From NCBI GenBank assembly GCA_008636095.1, contig VSJD01000355.1, forward strand, positions 1-8,134: a DNA stretch of 8,134 nucleotides. Direction: 5' to 3'. The notes beneath the pieces were generated by a model, which made no database searches, was not told the origin of the DNA, and saw nothing but the letters and a program-made list of their open reading frames with translations. Source of the stretch: Kiritimatiellota bacterium (GTDB taxonomy: Bacteria; Verrucomicrobiota; Kiritimatiellia; JAAZAB01). Positions 6,357 through 8,134 of the stretch are shown one piece after another (within the stretch, counting starts at the first letter, position 1; the number at the start of each line of letters is the position of its first letter). The position numbers and the translations under genes are program-made.

Positions 6357-6540
6357 TGGCAACGAGACTCGAAATCGGACCGAGGACACGCGGATTTTCA
6401 GACAGCCACCTGCATTTTTAGGCGATTCAAAAAACCCCGTAAACCCCTGTAAATTGCTTATATATCATTGTTTGTGTAAAAGTCAAGACTGCAGCATCGC
6501 GCAAGGTTATGCAGGCTAAATTAGTATAGGAGCCCCGGAA
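6276..6540. repeat. 12-bp direct repeat flanking the tRNA fragment
   Basis: GGAGCCCCGGAA is present at 6276-6287 and 6529-6540, with the tRNA-Phe fragment between. The second copy also forms one arm of the inverted repeat at 6529-6583. A 12-bp match is not very improbable by chance across a whole window, but the position makes it notable. Confidence 0.6.
6357..6401 (-). pseudogene. 3' half of tRNA-Phe (anticodon loop to CCA), probable integration scar
   Basis: On the minus strand the segment reads as tRNA-Phe from position 32 to the CCA end: anticodon loop CTGAAAA (6401-6395, anticodon GAA), 3' anticodon stem TCCGC, variable loop GTGTC, T-stem CTCGG, T-loop TCCGATT, T-stem TCGAG, acceptor strand TCTCGTT, then G and CCA (6359-6357). 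The loop normally reads TTCGATT, so there is a T55-to-C change plus a G-T pair in the T-stem. The 31 nt that should form the acceptor 5' strand, D-arm and anticodon 5' strand (6402-6432) do not match tRNA-Phe. The gene is therefore a 3' remnant and not a working tRNA. The break at the anticodon loop is a usual crossover point of tyrosine integrases, so this is likely a displaced att site. Confidence 0.75.
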
Positions 6541-6775
6541 ACACTGGCTAAATGGGTAGGGAGCCAAAACGCCCCGGGGCTTCCGTCTTCGCCAAGGCTT
6601 CCACCGTCACCAGGAGGCTTCCTCCTTCGCTCGATCAACTACGGTGGACAAGATGGTGGACAGGTCGCCGGACGAGACGCAGGGCACCGCCATGCTTCAC
6701 ACAAGTGGCTACGCATGGCACGGCCATATTTTCCTCGTGCGACCCGGCGTAGTCCCGACTCTTCAAGAGGTCGGG
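6529..6775. repeat. Cluster of inverted repeats (potential structured RNA or dispersed repeat)
   Basis: Inverted repeats seen: GGAGCCCCGG (6529-6538) with CCGGGGCTTC (6574-6583), one G-T pair, plus inner GGCT (6546-6549) with AGCC (6562-6565). TCCACCGT (6600-6607) pairs with ACGGTGGA (6641-6648), enclosing AGGAGG (6612-6617) and CCTCCT (6621-6626) on a 3-nt loop. GCCATGC (6689-6695) pairs with GCATGGC (6713-6719), competing with ATGGC (6715-6719) and GCCAT (6723-6727). CCCGAC-TCT and AGA-G-GTCGGG pair within 6754-6775. GGTGGACA is repeated directly at 6643-6650 and 6655-6662. The function is not known. Confidence 0.55.
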
Positions 6776-7200
6776 AACGAAGCCGTGGTGATTCTGGAAT
6801 TTTTTGGTCAACCAGGGCTGTTTGAGGTTGTTTTGGGCATGAGGACCATTGGAGGGGGATGCATTGCCCCTTTGAGCCATTTCAAGTCCGCATAATTCTG
6901 AATGCCGTTATTCCCCTGCCCTGCCCATTTTCCTGATTCCAAAAATTGGTCATCCAAGCCTTTTGAACCATTTTGGGCCAGAGCGTCTCCCCATATGCCC
7001 CAGGATTTCAAGACTGCTACGGGCAATTTTGTCCATACCATCAAAAATTCGCCATTGTCTTACGCTTGTTTTTCCCATGTTTTTTCCGGTTTGACCTTCT
7101 GCTGGGGCGGGTATAACCTTTAATGCAAAGACTGTATTGTCCCTGACTGACTGAGTAACGAGGGAAGTGGCATTGGGCGAAACGGTAAATAGCGGACGGA

Positions 7201-7207
7201 AAGGAGA
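7201..7207 (+). promoter_or_regulatory. Strong ribosome-binding site of the 37-aa gene
   Basis: AAGGAGA lies 6 nt before ATG at 7214. It is the best Shine-Dalgarno match in the window and the main support for this short gene. Confidence 0.75.
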
Positions 7208-7213
7208 CACACA

Positions 7214-7327
7214 ATGGGCGACAAAGGCGGAAAAAAGAATAAGAACAAGAGTCTGAAACAGATGGTAAGTAAACAAGAACACAAGGCCCAGCAGAAGCAG
7301 GATAAGCAACATAAGAGCACTCCGTGA
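7214..7327 (+). CDS. Small Lys/Gln-rich basic protein, 37 aa
   Basis: ATG at 7214 to TGA at 7325-7327 encodes 37 residues beginning MGDKGGKKNKNKSLKQ and ending with KQDKQHKSTP. Lys makes up about a third of the residues and there are no hydrophobic segments, so a soluble, probably disordered, nucleic-acid- or phosphate-binding protein is the natural guess. It resembles small 'MGDKG/MGDKS...' basic proteins of unknown function that recur in bacterial genomes; this is from memory and is not a database result. The strong Shine-Dalgarno AAGGAGA supports translation. It stands alone, about 310 bp upstream of the radical SAM gene on the same strand. Antisense open frames over the same bases lack such signals. 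Function unknown. Confidence 0.7.
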   Translation: MGDKGGKKNKNKSLKQMVSKQEHKAQQKQDKQHKSTP

Positions 7328-7344
7328 GAGAAATCAGGATTCGA

Positions 7345-7365
7345 AGGCGCGAAAGCCTCAATTTT
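7345..7365 (+). terminator. Weak candidate terminator after the small gene
   Basis: AGGC (7345-7348) and GCCT (7355-7358) enclose a GCGAAA loop; CA and ATTTT follow. The stem is only 4 bp, so the call is tentative. Confidence 0.25.
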
Positions 7366-7454
7366 CCGATAAAGTATGATGCCTGTTCGCTGAACTGCAG
7401 AACGGCAGTGAAGCCCGTCTGTTTAGCCACCATCCGCCATATACCGCTAAATAA

Positions 7455-7489
7455 AAGAAAGCACCGCCCACATGAACAGGGCCTTTCTT
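7455..7489. terminator. Imperfect inverted repeat, possible bidirectional terminator
   Basis: AAGAAAG (7455-7461) pairs with CTTTCTT (7483-7489), and GCCC (7466-7469) with GGGC (7479-7482), around a 9-nt loop; CACC (7462-7465) bulges on one side. The T-rich and A-rich arms resemble a bidirectional terminator, but the bulge weakens it. Confidence 0.35.
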
Positions 7490-7638
7490 GTAAATTCACA
7501 CCGTAATCCTTTTCCGTTTTAACGACGATTGTTATCCAGTAATTTTCGCCGCGCCGGTTTACTTGATGCTTGAGTGACAGAATCTCCCCGCGCCTGTCTG
7601 TCTGATGATCGCGCGAGTTGGTTGACCAAAGGAAATTT

Positions 7639-8134
7639 ATGGAACAGATGGTAAACGCGGAAAAAACAGGATGCGCCGCACCGGGCAAGGTCCCGCGCAT
7701 CCTTCTTTGCGGTGTCTTTGGGCCGTTTGGCGTCGACGACGAATACGGGCGCAAAGAAAACCTCATGGAGTTGTATCACAACCAGGTGACCCGCATTCAG
7801 GGTCCGGCTTCGCTTCGATTTCATCACCGGTCGTTCGGGCTTTACTTCATTGCCGCCAACATCGACGCCGACACAACGATTCTCGACTTCCCCTCCCGAA
7901 AGCGTTTTATCCGCGAAATTCAAAAGGGCTACGACACGATCGGCATCTCGTTCATCACGCCCAACTTTTCCAAGGCGCGCGAAATGGCCCGGCTCATCCG
8001 GTTGCATGCGCCCAAATCCACCATCATCCTCGGCGGTCACGGCGCCGCGATTGAGGGCGTCGAGGAGTTGATCGATTGCGATCACGTGGTCCGTGGCGAA
8101 GGCATTCGCTGGATGCGCAAATATCTCGGACAGG
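7639..8134 (+). CDS. Cobalamin-binding radical SAM protein, N-terminal part (runs off the window)
   Basis: ATG at 7639 follows AAAGGA by 5 nt, and the frame stays open to the window edge, giving 165 visible residues. Residues ~19-45 (RILLCGVFGPFGVDDEYGRK) and ~98-165 fit the N-terminal B12-binding Rossmann-type domain of cobalamin-dependent radical SAM enzymes: the strand YDTIGISFITPNF, a helix, then TIILGGHGA at 128-136 and the family's closing motif DHVVRGEGI at 148-156. The DxHxxG motif of base-off methionine-synthase-type domains is absent, as is common in this class. The CxxxCxxC radical SAM motif would lie downstream, outside the window. The substrate cannot be told. ATG at 7648 is an alternative start in frame. 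The upstream in-frame stop is TGA at 7606-7608. The gene is visibly more G+C-rich in third positions than the intergenic DNA before it. A 188-residue antisense frame over it is a shadow. Confidence 0.82.
   Translation, partial: MEQMVNAEKTGCAAPGKVPRILLCGVFGPFGVDDEYGRKENLMELYHNQVTRIQGPASLRFHHRSFGLYFIAANIDADTTILDFPSRKRFIREIQKGYDTIGISFITPNFSKAREMARLIRLHAPKSTIILGGHGAAIEGVEELIDCDHVVRGEGIRWMRKYLGQ

Larger units (their letters stand above)
6402..7213. other. Gene-less stretch next to the tRNA scar, rich in inverted repeats
   Basis: No frame on either strand resembles a known protein, and the open frames overlap one another on both strands without good ribosome-binding sites. The left part (6529-6775) holds several hairpins, listed separately. 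The right part (6780-7080) is featureless apart from short G/C runs (GGGG 6855-6858, CCCC 6867-6870). A weak sigma70-like candidate, TTGACC (7091-7096) and TATAAC (7112-7117) with a short 15-nt spacer, may serve the small gene at 7214. The stretch could be a decayed element interior, a dispersed intergenic repeat or an RNA gene. Confidence 0.5.
7328..7638. other. Intergenic region between the small gene and the radical SAM gene
   Basis: No gene was found here. Hairpins present are AGGC/GCCT (7345-7358), ACTGC (7394-7398) with GCAGT (7405-7409), and a larger one at 7455-7489. No promoter for the downstream gene could be defended. Confidence 0.5.

Noticed and set aside
6313..6519. 68-residue plus-strand ORF containing NETRNRTEDTRIF
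   Set aside because: This peptide string is what the reverse complement of a tRNA-Phe gene translates to. The DNA is the tRNA-Phe 3' fragment, so the ORF is spurious.
6481..6660. Integron attC site
   Set aside because: The inverted repeats do not carry the GTTRRRY / RYYYAAC core sites, and no integrase or cassette structure is visible.
6644..6895. 83-residue plus-strand ORF in the gene-less stretch
   Set aside because: There is no ribosome-binding site, the first part covers hairpin-rich repeats, and there is no familiar motif. It is likely chance.
6950..7078. 42-residue minus-strand ORF starting MGKTSVRQWRIF
   Set aside because: It has a plausible length and a weak GGA upstream, but no recognisable family, no operon context, and overlaps competing frames on both strands. 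Not supported enough to list as a gene.
7041..7766. 241-residue minus-strand ORF
   Set aside because: It runs antisense through the small basic gene and into the radical SAM gene, with low-complexity Leu/Phe-rich stretches that mirror the Lys-rich gene. It is a shadow frame.
7519..8085. 188-residue minus-strand ORF
   Set aside because: It is antisense to the B12-binding radical SAM gene, whose plus frame has clear family motifs. It is a shadow of G+C-rich codons.

Overview
The window looks like bacterial chromosome from a Gram-negative-type organism: one gene carries a lipoprotein signal, and there are large exported beta-rich proteins, strong Shine-Dalgarno sites and sigma70-like promoters. 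Exported proteins that join a parallel beta-helix, a 'choice-of-anchor Q'-like segment and FG-GAP-like Asp-rich repeats are common in the PVC group (Kiritimatiellota, Lentisphaerota, Verrucomicrobiota). That assignment is a guess from gene style; there is no phylogenetic marker here.

Layout. Positions 1-1184 (+) are the C-terminal part of a large exported protein that ends in six FG-GAP-like repeats. Positions 1294-1702 hold a decayed N-terminal fragment of an IS5-type transposase with two opposite frameshifts and a hairpin over its start. Positions 1787-4231 (-) encode a complete 814-residue exported protein: signal sequence, beta-helix, anchor-Q-like segment, Fn3-like domain and six near-identical 45-residue FG-GAP-like repeats. 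Its leader is a perfect array of thirteen 20-bp repeats (4240-4499). A good promoter just beyond the array reads through it, so the array should form almost the whole 5' UTR. A second promoter fires the other way into a VWA-domain lipoprotein gene (4724-6169, +).

The right part is accessory in character. Positions 6357-6401 (-) match the 3' half of tRNA-Phe, cut off exactly at the anticodon loop, which is the classic scar of an element integrated at a tRNA gene. About 800 bp follow without a recognisable gene but with a cluster of inverted repeats (6529-6775). Then come a 37-residue Lys/Gln-rich protein gene with a strong ribosome-binding site (7214-7327) and the start of a cobalamin-binding radical SAM gene (7639 to the window end).

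How the genes fit together: the two FG-GAP-like proteins and the VWA lipoprotein are all predicted to sit at or outside the cell surface, and two of them are divergently transcribed from one repeat-rich intergenic region. This suggests a surface or adhesion locus with a potentially variable leader. No defence, secretion or biosynthetic system can be claimed. The most unusual element is the 13-unit leader array, followed by the tRNA-Phe scar and the structured gene-less stretch beside it.
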